In this document: positions 6,877 to 14,603 of the stretch, piece by piece
Position numbering within the stretch: the first letter of the stretch is position 1
Layout: each line of letters opens with the position of its first letter
Source of the DNA: PALSA-1336 sp038203095
GTDB lineage: Bacteria > Patescibacteriota > Doudnabacteria > UBA920
Assembly (NCBI GenBank): GCA_038203095.1
Contig: JBBREH010000001.1
Location: forward strand, 1-64,000
Length of the DNA stretch: 64,000 nucleotides
Direction of reading: 5' to 3'
Position numbers and translations under genes: made by a program
The notes under the pieces: model-generated
The model's input: the letters and a program-made list of their open reading frames with translations, nothing else
Database searches by the model: none
What the model was told of the DNA's origin: nothing

Positions 6877-8529
6877 ATGAGTAAACTTATTAAATATGGC
6901 TATGAAGCCAAGCAGGCTATTAAGGCCGGTGTAGACAAAGCGGCAAATGTAATTAAAGTCACCTTAGGTCCCACAGGTAAAACTGTAATTTTGGGCACAG
7001 GTTTTGGCACGCCCACGGTAACTGACGACGGCGTAACCGTTGCCAAAGACATTGAGCTAGAAGACAAGTTTGAAAATATTGGCGCTTCTTTAATTCAGGA
7101 AGTGGCCAACAAGACCAACGAGCAGGCAGGAGACGGAACTACTACCGCTACAGTACTCGCGCAAAAAATGATAGAAGAAGCTTTTGGCGCTGTGGCGATT
7201 AATTCTTCCCGCGCCAACGACATAAAAAAAGGCATGGACAAAGCCGTGGCTTTTGTGGTGGAAGAGCTGAAAAAAATGAAAAAAGACGTAAAGGGCAAAG
7301 AAGGCATTGAGCAGGTTGCCACCATAGCATCCCTTGACCCGGAAGTCGGCAAACTTATTGCCGAAGCCATGGAAGAAGTTGGCCATGACGGCGTAATTAC
7401 CGTGGAAGAAGGCCAAACAATTGGCATTGAAAAAGAAGTCGTTAAAGGTATGCGCTTTGATAAAGGCTTTGTTAATCCTTACATGGTCACCAACGCCGAA
7501 CGTATGGAAGCGGTCTGGGACGATGCCTATATTTTAATCACTGACAAAAAAATCGCCAGCGTTCAGGATATTTTGCCGATTTTGGAAAAAGTCGCGCAAA
7601 GTGGCAAGAAAGATTTAGTAATTATTGCCGACGAGATTGAAGGCGAAGCTTTAGCCACCTTTGTGGTAAATAAACTTCGCGGCACCTTTAATGTGCTTGC
7701 GGTTAAGGCTCCGGGTTTTGGTGACCGCAGAAAAGAAATGCTTCAGGATATTGCAGTTTTAACCGGCGGAACTGTGATTACTGAAGATATGGGTTTGAAA
7801 TTGGATAAAACTGAAATTAAGGATTTAGGCAAGGCTAGAAAAGTTATAGCCACCAAAGAGCACACCACAATTGTGGACGGTGCCGGCAATAAAGCAAAGA
7901 TTGATGCCCGGGTCAGCCAAATTAAAGCTGAGCACAAAAACTCCACTTCCGATTACGACAAAGATAAATTACAAGAAAGAATGGCTCGTTTGGCCGGCGG
8001 GGTGGGTGTTATTAAAGTAGGCGCCTTTACCGAAACCGAAATGAAGGCCAAAAAGTTTAAAATTGAGGACGCACTTAATGCCACTCGCGCGGCCGTGGAA
8101 GAGGGGATTATTCCGGGCGGTGGCGTTGCTTTGGCAAAGCTCGCTCCTAAGCTTGACAGCTTTGGCAGTGAGTTAAACGATGGGCAAAGAGCCGGCGTAA
8201 AAGTTATTCGCAATTCTTTGGAAGCCCCGCTTAGGCAGATTGCAATAAACTCCGGTATTGAAGTTACGCCGATTCTGGCAAAAATTCAAAGCTCAACAGA
8301 TGCCAACTTTGGTTACAATTTTGCCACTATGATGGAAACAGACATGCTCAAAGACGGCATTGTTGACCCGGTTAAGGTTACCCGGTTGGCGCTTGAGCAT
8401 GCTGTGTCTATTGCCTCTACATTAGTAACATCTGAAGCTATTGTTGTAGACAAGCCCGAACCCAAAGAATCCGCCCCTTCCGGCGGCGGTATGGGTGGAG
8501 GCATGGGCGGTATGGGGGGAATGTACTAG
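6877..8529 (+). CDS. groL: Chaperonin GroEL (Hsp60)
   Basis: ATP-driven folding chaperonin, 550 aa and full length. Motifs include LGPTGKTVILG, VTDDGVTVAKDIELED, GDGTTTATVLAQ and GIIPGGGVAL, and the tail ends in the Gly-Gly-Met repeats typical of GroEL (GGGMGGGMGGMGGMY). The internal ATG giving MSKLIKYGYEA is the start; three codons upstream are in frame but unlike the family. It is paired with groES and followed by a strong terminator. Confidence 0.98.
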   Translation: MSKLIKYGYEAKQAIKAGVDKAANVIKVTLGPTGKTVILGTGFGTPTVTDDGVTVAKDIELEDKFENIGASLIQEVANKTNEQAGDGTTTATVLAQKMIEEAFGAVAINSSRANDIKKGMDKAVAFVVEELKKMKKDVKGKEGIEQVATIASLDPEVGKLIAEAMEEVGHDGVITVEEGQTIGIEKEVVKGMRFDKGFVNPYMVTNAERMEAVWDDAYILITDKKIASVQDILPILEKVAQSGKKDLVIIADEIEGEALATFVVNKLRGTFNVLAVKAPGFGDRRKEMLQDIAVLTGGTVITEDMGLKLDKTEIKDLGKARKVIATKEHTTIVDGAGNKAKIDARVSQIKAEHKNSTSDYDKDKLQERMARLAGGVGVIKVGAFTETEMKAKKFKIEDALNATRAAVEEGIIPGGGVALAKLAPKLDSFGSELNDGQRAGVKVIRNSLEAPLRQIAINSGIEVTPILAKIQSSTDANFGYNFATMMETDMLKDGIVDPVKVTRLALEHAVSIASTLVTSEAIVVDKPEPKESAPSGGGMGGGMGGMGGMY

Positions 8530-8566
8530 TCAACAGACACACAGGTGGGAACAGATTGCACAGATA

Positions 8567-8598
8567 AAAATCCTGGCTCCGAAAGGAGCCAGGATTTT
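8567..8598 (+). terminator. Rho-independent terminator after groEL
   Basis: AAAATCCTGGCTCC and its exact reverse complement flank a GAAA tetraloop. The stem ends in four Ts, then GTAA. The TATAAT of the next small gene starts five bases later. Confidence 0.85.
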
Positions 8599-8602
8599 GT
8601 AA

Positions 8603-8608
8603 TATAAT
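8603..8608 (+). promoter_or_regulatory. TATAAT -10 box, leaderless arrangement
   Basis: TATAAT, then six bases, then ATG at 8615. The same spacing is seen at rel and at the RAYT gene. Confidence 0.55.
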
Positions 8609-8614
8609 GTGCTT

Positions 8615-8827
8615 ATGGGGAATTATGCAGAATCAGGTTCAGAATTTGGATCCGAACTAAACAATACTGAATTGTCGGATTTTATTATGACTTTTGGTTT
8701 TGATGTAAGACTTACTGAAACTTTAAATAGGCTTTTAGCTGATGACCGGGAAAACGTTTGGAGAGGTCGTTTATTAAGGATTTACAAGTTAGGGCAGGAA
8801 GAAAAGGCCTTAGAAAGCGATTTATAG
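8615..8827 (+). CDS. Small helical protein, possibly truncated by stops
   Basis: 70 residues, acidic and mostly helical; I do not recognise it. A GTG at 8609 is also in frame, but TATAAT ends at 8608, so ATG 8615 is more likely and gives a leaderless message. The frame ends in TAG immediately followed by TAA. The same frame then stays open for 27 more codons (8831-8914) with protein-like content (AVKESIQTLKDDLSLIEEL, helical and charged). This suggests either a gene truncated by stop mutations or an unrelated coincidence. Confidence 0.45.
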   Translation: MGNYAESGSEFGSELNNTELSDFIMTFGFDVRLTETLNRLLADDRENVWRGRLLRIYKLGQEEKALESDL

Positions 8828-8949
8828 TAACTACAAGTTAGCGCCGTAAAAGAATCTATTCAAACATTGAAAGATGATCTATCGCTGATAGAAGAGTTGG
8901 CGAATGAAAAATAATGGAATAATCTTTTAAATAAGCCAAAAATTATATA

Positions 8950-8983
8950 AAAGACCAACTGGGCTTGACAAGTTGGTCTTTTT
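8950..8983 (+). terminator. Rho-independent terminator
   Basis: AAAGACCAACT and AGTTGGTCTTT form a perfect 11-bp stem around GGGCTTGACA, ending in a T-run. It could end transcription from the small gene at 8615. Confidence 0.8.
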
Positions 8984-10090
8984 GGCGTATACTACTTGGT
9001 CACGTAAAAAAACGTGTGTTTTGCATCTTAAAAATTCAATATTTAAGCAGTGTGTTTTTGCAGGAGAACATACGACTTTTATACATACCCTTACACCAAT
9101 CTTCGCCAGAGCGATAAGCAATTACAGTAAAGTTGACCACATTATAAAGCGACTGATTATTTTAACGAGCATAAGTTTTGTTGGAGATTGGCGTGAGGGT
9201 ATTATTCACAGATACGTAGAAGGGAACAGATTGCACAGATAAATTATCTGCGTCATCTGTATTAATCTGCGCATCCGCGATCTCATGCTCCTAATTTCGT
9301 TAACCCGGATTGGGGGCGCTAGAGCCTGTTTAATAAATTGCTTTCGAAGCGAAATTTCAGAATTTTGAGCGAAAAACTTAAAGAAAAGCGAGGCGACACC
9401 AGGGCGTGTCGGTGAGCTTTGATGAAAGTTTTGCAGCCAAAATTCTGAAATTGCAGCCGAAATGAATTTATTGAACGGGCTCATACTAAAGCCGTATACT
9501 AAAGTACTAGAATAATATTACTATGATTCTCCTGTACTCAAGTCTACGGTTTTTAATTTTTACAAAAGTTTTGAGCTTGTATAGTTTTGCTTGTTTGCTA
9601 CAAAATTAATTCTAAACATTTTCGTAGTCATTTGTAGTGTGCTGATTTTGTAGATTTGTAGTTTGTTTCTGCAAACGTGGGCCATAAGGAGGGCAATTTA
9701 TATTTTCCGTCCGAGACGGATAGGCCTTATTACTTAGACCCACACTTGTGAAAATAAACATAGTTATTGATTCCCTCCCCTTGAGGGGGAGGGCTAGGGA
9801 GGGGTGAATTAAAGAAATCAAAGGGGGCAACAAAGCCTCTTTTTCTTTGTCCCGTTAGCATTTATCGGCTATCGGCTAAAATTATTTTGGCTATGAGTTA
9901 AAGGCAATCTTCCGGAGCCTGTTTTATAACCTCACCTGACCTCCCCTTTAAAAAGGAGAGGGATTAAAAACCGCCCTTGGGCGGATATTTTGTGAAAAAG
10001 AGTTTGGCGGTGTAAATATTATTATTTAAATTGCCAGTCTCGTTTCCACAAAGCACGGTTTGTGGTAAGTGGGAACGGAAGGAGGCAGGA
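8984..10090. other. Gene-free stretch with hairpins and repeats
   Basis: No convincing gene is visible; the open frames here lack codon bias and start sites. Contents: an ACAGATTGCACAGATAAA word (near 9229) shared with the groEL terminator region (near 8551); a 161-bp hairpin (9322-9482); a TCCGTC CGA GACGGA hairpin (near 9707); a CCCTCCCCTTGAGGGGGAGGG tract (near 9772) that matches the repeat inside the gene at 20805; an ACCTCCCCTTTAAAAAGGAG tract (near 9940); and CCGCCC TTGGGCGG (near 9971). A structured RNA is possible, but I cannot match one. Confidence 0.6.
9322..9482. repeat. 161-bp imperfect palindrome (MITE-like)
   Basis: Both arms are ~55 nt. They share GAGCC/TGTT/TAATAAATT, TTTCAGAATTTTG and AAAACT blocks in reverse complement, with a smaller hairpin (GCGACACCAGGGCGTGTCGG) at the tip. 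No coding frame fits. It may be a dead or non-autonomous mobile element, or a highly structured RNA. Confidence 0.65.
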
Positions 10091-10312
10091 ATGCCTGTGG
10101 CAGTTTTTTCAATTGTAATCCTGCTTCTTTTGGCGGGATTTACCGCGGAGTTTTGCTGGCTCCGCAACCTCGTCCGGCAAAGTTTGCGGGATGAGGATAT
10201 GGCAATCTTTTTTCGGATGGTCCAAGCGGCCATCCGCAACCTGCGGACTAACATCCGCATCTGGTGGGCTCTGCTCACCTCAATGCGCCCGCTTAAGGGC
10301 GGGTGGCAATAA
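10091..10312 (+). CDS. Membrane microprotein A
   Basis: 73 residues. An AAGGAGGCAGGA Shine-Dalgarno site decides the ATG at 10091 over an upstream in-frame one. One N-terminal helix (VAVFSIVILLLLAGFTA) is followed by a basic, amphipathic tail (LRNLVRQSLRD..RMVQAAIRNLRTN). A second microprotein with an equally strong ribosome site begins 14 nt after its stop, so the pair looks like an operon. Family unknown. Confidence 0.55.
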   Translation: MPVAVFSIVILLLLAGFTAEFCWLRNLVRQSLRDEDMAIFFRMVQAAIRNLRTNIRIWWALLTSMRPLKGGWQ

Positions 10313-10326
10313 GGAGGGAAAAAATA

Positions 10327-10467
10327 ATGGAGTTTGAAATCTCCTACAGGTTGTCAAAATTCCTTTTTGCCATCGGGGTGAGTTTAGCCTCGGTCATAAT
10401 TTTTGCGGCTTTCTTAGCTGCGTTAATTTGGCTGACAGGTGGCAAAAACAAAGGGGATGATAAGTAA
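10327..10467 (+). CDS. Membrane microprotein B
   Basis: 46 residues: a short polar start (MEFEISYRLSKF), one membrane helix (ASVIIFAAFLAALIWL) and a charged tail (GGKNKGDDK). AAGGAGGG sits seven bases before the ATG, stronger than most sites in this window. The pairing with microprotein A suggests a two-component membrane peptide unit; function unknown. Confidence 0.5.
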   Translation: MEFEISYRLSKFLFAIGVSLASVIIFAAFLAALIWLTGGKNKGDDK

Positions 10468-10519
10468 AGGCAGACAGCAAAGTCTTTATACAAATCATCC
10501 CCCTCACACTTTTTTGTTT

Positions 10520-10603
10520 ACTCAACCGCTTGCGAGGGTTAATTTAAATTTAGATTACAAGATCTAAACCTAAATTAACCTCCTGCCTCGCCGGCGGCTG
10601 AGT
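10520..10603. repeat. Inverted repeat with GTTAATTTA core
   Basis: ACTCAACCGCTTGCGAGG-GTTAATTTA..TTTAGA pairs with TCTAAACCTAAATTAAC..CCTCGCCGGCGGCTGAGT, with a 6-nt bulge and a few mismatches. It follows the microprotein pair. A second palindrome (ACCCTTCGACTCGCTCGCC..GGCGAGCTCGCTCAGGGT, about 10659-10703) lies just before rpmF. Confidence 0.7.
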
Positions 10604-10721
10604 TGACGAAAACAGCGGTTTTAGCTATAATTTGTGAGTTAAATTATTATTTAAATTTACCCTTCGACTCGCTCGCCTTAAAGGCGAGCTCGCTCAGGGT
10701 AAAATTTTCAAGGAAAATTTT

Positions 10722-10892
10722 ATGGGAGTTCCAAAAAAGCACAAAACTAAATCGGGTCGTAATCAACGCAGAAGCCATGACTCTTTAAAGGTTCGCAGTT
10801 TTGCCAAGTGCAAAAATTGCGAACAGCCGACTATGCCACATTTGCCCTGCAAGAATTGCGGGTTTTATAAAGGACGTAAAGTTACGAAATAG
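10722..10892 (+). CDS. rpmF: Ribosomal protein bL32
   Basis: 56 residues starting MGVPKKHKTKSGRNQRRSH, the recognisable bL32 N-terminus, with two CxxC pairs (CKNC at about 30-33 and 43-46) forming a zinc ribbon. AAGGAAAATTTT precedes the ATG. It is a structural protein of the 50S subunit. nusB follows on the same strand after a ~165-nt gap that can fold on itself (GTATGGAAACCAG against CTGGCTTCCACAACC). Confidence 0.9.
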   Translation: MGVPKKHKTKSGRNQRRSHDSLKVRSFAKCKNCEQPTMPHLPCKNCGFYKGRKVTK

Positions 10893-11057
10893 TAGTAAGT
10901 TGTAAGGTATGGAAACCAGTTTAGAAAATAGTAATAGGGTATTGGTTTTAGATACTGTTTGGGTAATAAGTAAACTCTTTTTTAGGACTTAGCCATATTG
11001 CTAAATCCTTATAACCATTCTGGCTTCCACAACCTATAACTTATAACTGGTAAACTT

Positions 11058-11492
11058 ATGGCCAACAGACATTTATCCCGCACCATTGCCATGCAGTCCC
11101 TCTTTGAGTGGGATTTTAACGGACGCAAGGAAGCTTTGAATGATATTGTAAAAAATCAGGTCAAGGAAGTTGCCGGGGCATCGGACGACACCGCTTTTAT
11201 TTTTGAACTCGCCCACGGCGTGGAGAAAAATTTAGTTGCCATAGATGAAATAATTGTTAAGCACGCGCCCGAATGGCCTATGAACCAAGTGCCACCCGTA
11301 GACAGGAATGTTTTGCGTTTGGGTGTTTATGAATTAATGTTTTTAAAACAGGTTCCGCCTAAGGTGGCCATTAACGAAGCCGTGGAAATTGGTAAAACTT
11401 TTGGGGGTGAAAGTTCCGGCAAGTTCGTTAACGGAGTGTTAGGGGCTTTGTATAAGGAGCTGGGGCTGGAGGAAGATAGGCAGGTCGGATGA
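11058..11492 (+). CDS. nusB: Transcription antitermination factor NusB
   Basis: 144 residues, the usual length. Family motifs: RTIAMQSLFEWDF at the N-terminus, PVDRNVLRLGVYEL in the middle and VPPKVAINEAVEIGKTFGGE..KFVNGVLG near the end. NusB binds boxA RNA with NusE (S10) in rRNA antitermination. Downstream of rpmF on the same strand. Confidence 0.95.
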   Translation: MANRHLSRTIAMQSLFEWDFNGRKEALNDIVKNQVKEVAGASDDTAFIFELAHGVEKNLVAIDEIIVKHAPEWPMNQVPPVDRNVLRLGVYELMFLKQVPPKVAINEAVEIGKTFGGESSGKFVNGVLGALYKELGLEEDRQVG

Positions 11493-11595
11493 ATCGGAAT
11501 ATCGGATTGTTGCGTGGTTAGGGTATTATAATTTTGTCATTATTGTTTTATTTCTTTCTTTTGCCCTTAATGTGGCATTTTTTTTTAAAATAGGC

Positions 11596-11730
11596 TATAC
11601 TCATAATAGGTTTTGCACCAAAAACTATTATTAAAGCGTAATAGTTATTAGGAGGCGCAGGTAAACAAAATAATTAAATGCTCGCCCATAGTGCCATAAG
11701 AGCATCAAGTATGGTGAGCAAAGGAGAAAT
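11596..11730 (+). promoter_or_regulatory. Promoter and structured leader of the HU gene
   Basis: TATACT at 11596-11601 is a plausible -10 box, giving a leader of ~125 nt. An AGGAGG at 11650-11655 has no start codon at a suitable distance. TGCTCGCCCATA (11679-11690) pairs with TATGGTGAGCA (11710-11720) to form a hairpin just before the AAAGGAG site of the HU gene. An 18-codon frame starting ATG 11678 ends in TGA overlapping the HU ATG by 4 nt. Confidence 0.4.
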
Positions 11731-12015
11731 ATGAATAAACTACAACTCACTGAACAATTAGCCGCTAAATTGAGCATTACCCACAGCGAAGCCGAAAGGT
11801 TTGTAAACACTTTAACCTCTATGGTTTATGATGTCCTGCGTGGAGGAGACAAAGTAAACATTTCCGGCTTTGGGCAGTTTTCCGTTTCTCATCGCGCCAG
11901 TAGAATTGGCGTTAATCCCAGAAACCCCAGCCAGAAAATTACCATCCCCGAACTTAACACCCCCAAATTCAAAGCAGGCGAAGCCTTTAAGGAAGCTATT
12001 AAGCTGAGGCCGTAA
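11731..12015 (+). CDS. hup: HU/IHF-family nucleoid DNA-binding protein
   Basis: 94 residues. The signature GFGQFSVSHRASRIGVNPRNPSQKITIPE is the HU beta-arm, with the intercalating Pro in GVNPRNP, and the helical dimerisation half (LTEQLAAKLSITHSEAERFVNTL) precedes it. It bends and compacts DNA as a dimer. AAAGGAGAAAT precedes the ATG, and a terminator follows. Confidence 0.95.
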   Translation: MNKLQLTEQLAAKLSITHSEAERFVNTLTSMVYDVLRGGDKVNISGFGQFSVSHRASRIGVNPRNPSQKITIPELNTPKFKAGEAFKEAIKLRP

Positions 12016-12044
12016 TAAAAATTGTTAGCTAAATAAAGAATATC

Positions 12045-12076
12045 AAAAAAGCCTCTTTTCATATGGAGGCTTTTTT
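12045..12076 (+). terminator. Rho-independent terminator after the HU gene
   Basis: AAAAAAGCCTC and GAGGCTTTTTT form a perfect 11-bp stem around a ten-base loop, with the T-run built into the stem. TATAAT starts three bases later and probably drives the tRNA. Confidence 0.85.
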
Positions 12077-12109
12077 GTTATAATCCAGCAGGATAAAAAA
12101 ATATTTTTT

Positions 12110-12184
12110 GCGAGTATCGTATAATGGTTATTATCTCAGTTTTCCAAACTGATGATGCGGGTTCGATTCCCGCTACTCGCTCCA
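12110..12184 (+). tRNA. tRNA-Gly (anticodon TCC)
   Basis: Cloverleaf: acceptor GCGAGTA/TACTCGC, anticodon stem TCAGT/ACTGA around loop TTTCCAA, T arm GCGGG-TTCGATT-CCCGC, discriminator T and an encoded CCA. TATAAT lies ~26 nt upstream. The last ~22 nt are repeated in decayed form at 14328-14349. Confidence 0.93.
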
Positions 12185-12356
12185 GACTTCGCTAAAGCTT
12201 CGTTTGGCTTACACCAACAGAAGATTTGTCGAAGATTGGGTGAATATAAAAATTTAAAAAAAGCGAAGTCTGCGCATAGTAATCTGATCAAGGCGGGCGA
12301 CAAATATTGAAAATTAAATTACTATCCTTGTCTGCTTTGGGTCATGTACACCATGT

Positions 12357-12386
12357 TTGGACTGAACTGTTCTAAGAATGTATAAT
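12357..12386 (+). promoter_or_regulatory. Promoter of the lipoprotein gene
   Basis: TTGGAC, 18 bases, then TATAAT (12381-12386), about 38 nt before the ATG. Between the tRNA and this promoter, AGACTTCGCT (12184-12193) and AGCGAAGTCT (12262-12271) form a separate inverted repeat. Confidence 0.55.
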
Positions 12387-12423
12387 TTTAATCATTGATA
12401 GTTAATATAATAATTTTTAGCGT

Positions 12424-13518
12424 ATGAAAAAATTATTTTTTGTGTTCCCAATTATTTTACTGGTAGCCGCGGCGTGTAATTTGTCCACCTCTCAGTCCAC
12501 TAAGGAACAGAGCTCGTCAAAGCAACAATCGCAGAGTACTAATAGTCCAACAACTAGTCCATCACAAAATCAAGAACCCCAGACAACTAATGGTATTAGT
12601 TGGGAAACTTACACCAGCAAGACACTATATTTTTCCGTTCAATACCCTTCCGACTGGAAAACAGGTTCGCGTAGTTCTGGTGACAAGCCCGACTCTGTTC
12701 TTTACGAGCCTCAATTCCTTGACCTGGCAACTGTCCAAGCGAGAGTTTATTTTAAATTTGACAATTGTCCTTATGCTGATGCATTCAATTGCATAAAATA
12801 CCATTTCACAAAAAGTTACTCATCTGGCGACCCCAACTGGAAATTTAACTCTAATAATATTCAAACGATAACAGCCTTGGACGGATTAAAAGGGGTATAC
12901 TATGACAATTACGATTCTTTAGTTCCTAACAAGTTAGTGATATTTTCTTATCCATTTTTACCACCCGGCGCAGAAGGTAAGGGATATTCAAATCCTACAA
13001 TGTATATCTATATGGAAAGTACCAAGGGGAGGGATAATCACACTGACCCTATTTCAGCCGAGGGGAATGATATTTTTCTAAAAATGGTAAGATCATTCAA
13101 ATTTAGCAATTACCAACCGGTTGCCGCGGCTCCAGCCAATAGTGGAGCAATCACGCTCGATGCGGCGACCAAAGTGGCGGTCACTCAGGCTATTATTAGC
13201 GGTTATAATATTTTGGCTTCAAAGGATGTAACGAAGATTCGTAATTATTTTGAAACAGAATCCCAGGGTACAGACCAAGAAGCTCAAATTACAAAAATGA
13301 GCGATGCCCAGTTGCTACAACTAGCGGAGAATGCTGTGGGTAATTCGGGAATACCGCTGGCAAGTTTGGCGACAGATTCTGCGGCCGACTGGAAGGTGGA
13401 TGGCAATACCGTAAAAGTTACACACAAAACCTACGCCCTACCAAATCCTAAATATCCTGCAATATCTGTTCTAAACGTGACATATCAAGCTATGTTTATA
13501 AATGGTGTTTGGTACTAA
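12424..13518 (+). CDS. Secreted lipoprotein with PsbP-like domain
   Basis: 364 residues. The signal peptide ends in a lipobox (LLVAAAC, Cys18), so the protein should be lipid-anchored. A Ser/Gln/Thr-rich linker follows, then a domain opening with WETYTSKTLYFSVQYPSDWK, the usual start of PsbP-like folds, and a C-terminal ~120-residue part (DAATKVAVTQAIISGYNI..) that I cannot classify. It is the first gene of the insert bounded by tRNA-Gly and its 3' remnant. Function unknown. Confidence 0.75.
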   Translation: MKKLFFVFPIILLVAAACNLSTSQSTKEQSSSKQQSQSTNSPTTSPSQNQEPQTTNGISWETYTSKTLYFSVQYPSDWKTGSRSSGDKPDSVLYEPQFLDLATVQARVYFKFDNCPYADAFNCIKYHFTKSYSSGDPNWKFNSNNIQTITALDGLKGVYYDNYDSLVPNKLVIFSYPFLPPGAEGKGYSNPTMYIYMESTKGRDNHTDPISAEGNDIFLKMVRSFKFSNYQPVAAAPANSGAITLDAATKVAVTQAIISGYNILASKDVTKIRNYFETESQGTDQEAQITKMSDAQLLQLAENAVGNSGIPLASLATDSAADWKVDGNTVKVTHKTYALPNPKYPAISVLNVTYQAMFINGVWY

Positions 13519-13562
13519 AAGTTCAACAACCCTATCAATTTAAAATAGATTCATAATAAAAA

Positions 13563-14321
13563 ATGATATTTTTTTCAAACTTAAAACAACAAGCAGTAAT
13601 CTTCCTCGAGTCTTATAAAAGCAAGGAGCCAGCTACATACGCAGCAGCCGAGCAGGCCATCGGCGCTATTTTGATAACCGATGGTTTTATAGGAATTGAT
13701 AATCCATTTGGGCACAAAAAACGTCCCGGTATATTTGGTACTATGGGGGGGATGGTTTTGGGAATTATTTTCATGTTCATTCCGAGCATTTTTGGAAATA
13801 TATCAGGCATTAACAGTATGACCGCAACGACTTCGGCAACAGTCGTTTTAGTCGGTCAGGCCAGTTATACAAGTAACAGTAATGGCCGTAGCAGTGCTGC
13901 GTGTCCGCTTACTGTCGGCTACTCGGTTAATGGCCAAGCATATACTCAGCAATCGTCTATATCCTCTTCAAACTACTGTTCTTTGTCACAAGGACAAATA
14001 ATTACTATCAATTACAATCCTGCCAGTCCGGGTTCTTGGGTTTATGGAGCCAAGACAATTAGCAATATTCTGCAAATATTCTTTTGGGCGGGATTGTTAG
14101 TTTTAATTTCCAGCGCAGTCACATTTTTTATTCGCTTATTCAGTATTATTTTTGGTTGGAAATTGTTAAAGGACGGACGAAAAAATGCCGCCAGCTTGCT
14201 TTCGGGAACGAATATACAAACTATGATTGACGAAATAAAACGAAATTTTACCGCATCAATTTTTGGTTTTGGAGGCACGCAAAGTATTACAACGCCCGGT
14301 AATGTGCCCTCTATAAAATGA
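13563..14321 (+). CDS. DUF3592-like membrane protein
   Basis: 252 residues. Helices near 55-80 (GTMGGMVLGIIFMFIP) and 165-195 (ILQIFFWAGLLVLISS..) flank an outer beta domain (ATVVLVGQASYTSNS..CPLTVGYSVNGQAY..ITINYNPASPGSWV) that resembles DUF3592. Its cysteines, CPL and YCSL, could pair. It follows the lipoprotein by 45 nt, probably in one operon, and ends one base before the tRNA remnant. Confidence 0.65.
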   Translation: MIFFSNLKQQAVIFLESYKSKEPATYAAAEQAIGAILITDGFIGIDNPFGHKKRPGIFGTMGGMVLGIIFMFIPSIFGNISGINSMTATTSATVVLVGQASYTSNSNGRSSAACPLTVGYSVNGQAYTQQSSISSSNYCSLSQGQIITINYNPASPGSWVYGAKTISNILQIFFWAGLLVLISSAVTFFIRLFSIIFGWKLLKDGRKNAASLLSGTNIQTMIDEIKRNFTASIFGFGGTQSITTPGNVPSIK

Positions 14322-14327
14322 CCGGGT

Positions 14328-14349
14328 GATTTCCGCTACTGGCTCCAGA
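14328..14349 (+). repeat. Decayed copy of the tRNA-Gly 3' end (att-like)
   Basis: GATTTCCGCTACTGGCTCCA matches the tRNA-Gly 3' end (12165-12186) at 20 of 22 positions, including the CCA and the two bases after it. CGGGT just upstream also matches with a 2-nt gap. A terminator follows at once, as expected for the original tRNA 3' flank. Confidence 0.8.
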
Positions 14350-14378
14350 AAAAACATCACCAAAGTGTGATGTTTTTT
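14349..14378 (+). terminator. Rho-independent terminator (probably the original tRNA-Gly terminator)
   Basis: AAAAAACATCAC and GTGATGTTTTTT form a perfect 12-bp stem around CAAAGT, followed by CT and eight Ts. It sits where a terminator would follow the tRNA remnant. Confidence 0.85.
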
Positions 14379-14603
14379 CTTTTTTTTCACAAAAAATGGT
14401 ATAATGGGATTATTGTTGAATGGCATTTTGACTGCAAATTGAAAATTTAGACCATTCAGCCAAAAAAATTTATCCGCTTAACTAAATGTTAAACGTCAAA
14501 ATTTATTTTGACTGACTGTCTCATATATTTCAATTTTCGTCTGAAAAGCCCATTCGGCAACAGTCCCATAATATAGTTAATAAAAATTAAGTTATTAAAT
14601 CAA

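Noticed and set aside
7090..8504. Minus-strand frames opposite groEL
   Set aside because: Shadow frames of a well-identified, highly biased gene.
8973..9242. 89-codon open frame on the plus strand
   Set aside because: It starts inside a terminator stem, has no ribosome site, and its residues look random; it also runs into dispersed repeat words.
9206..9484. 92-codon frame on the minus strand
   Set aside because: It is the translation of the 161-bp hairpin and lacks any protein-like feature.
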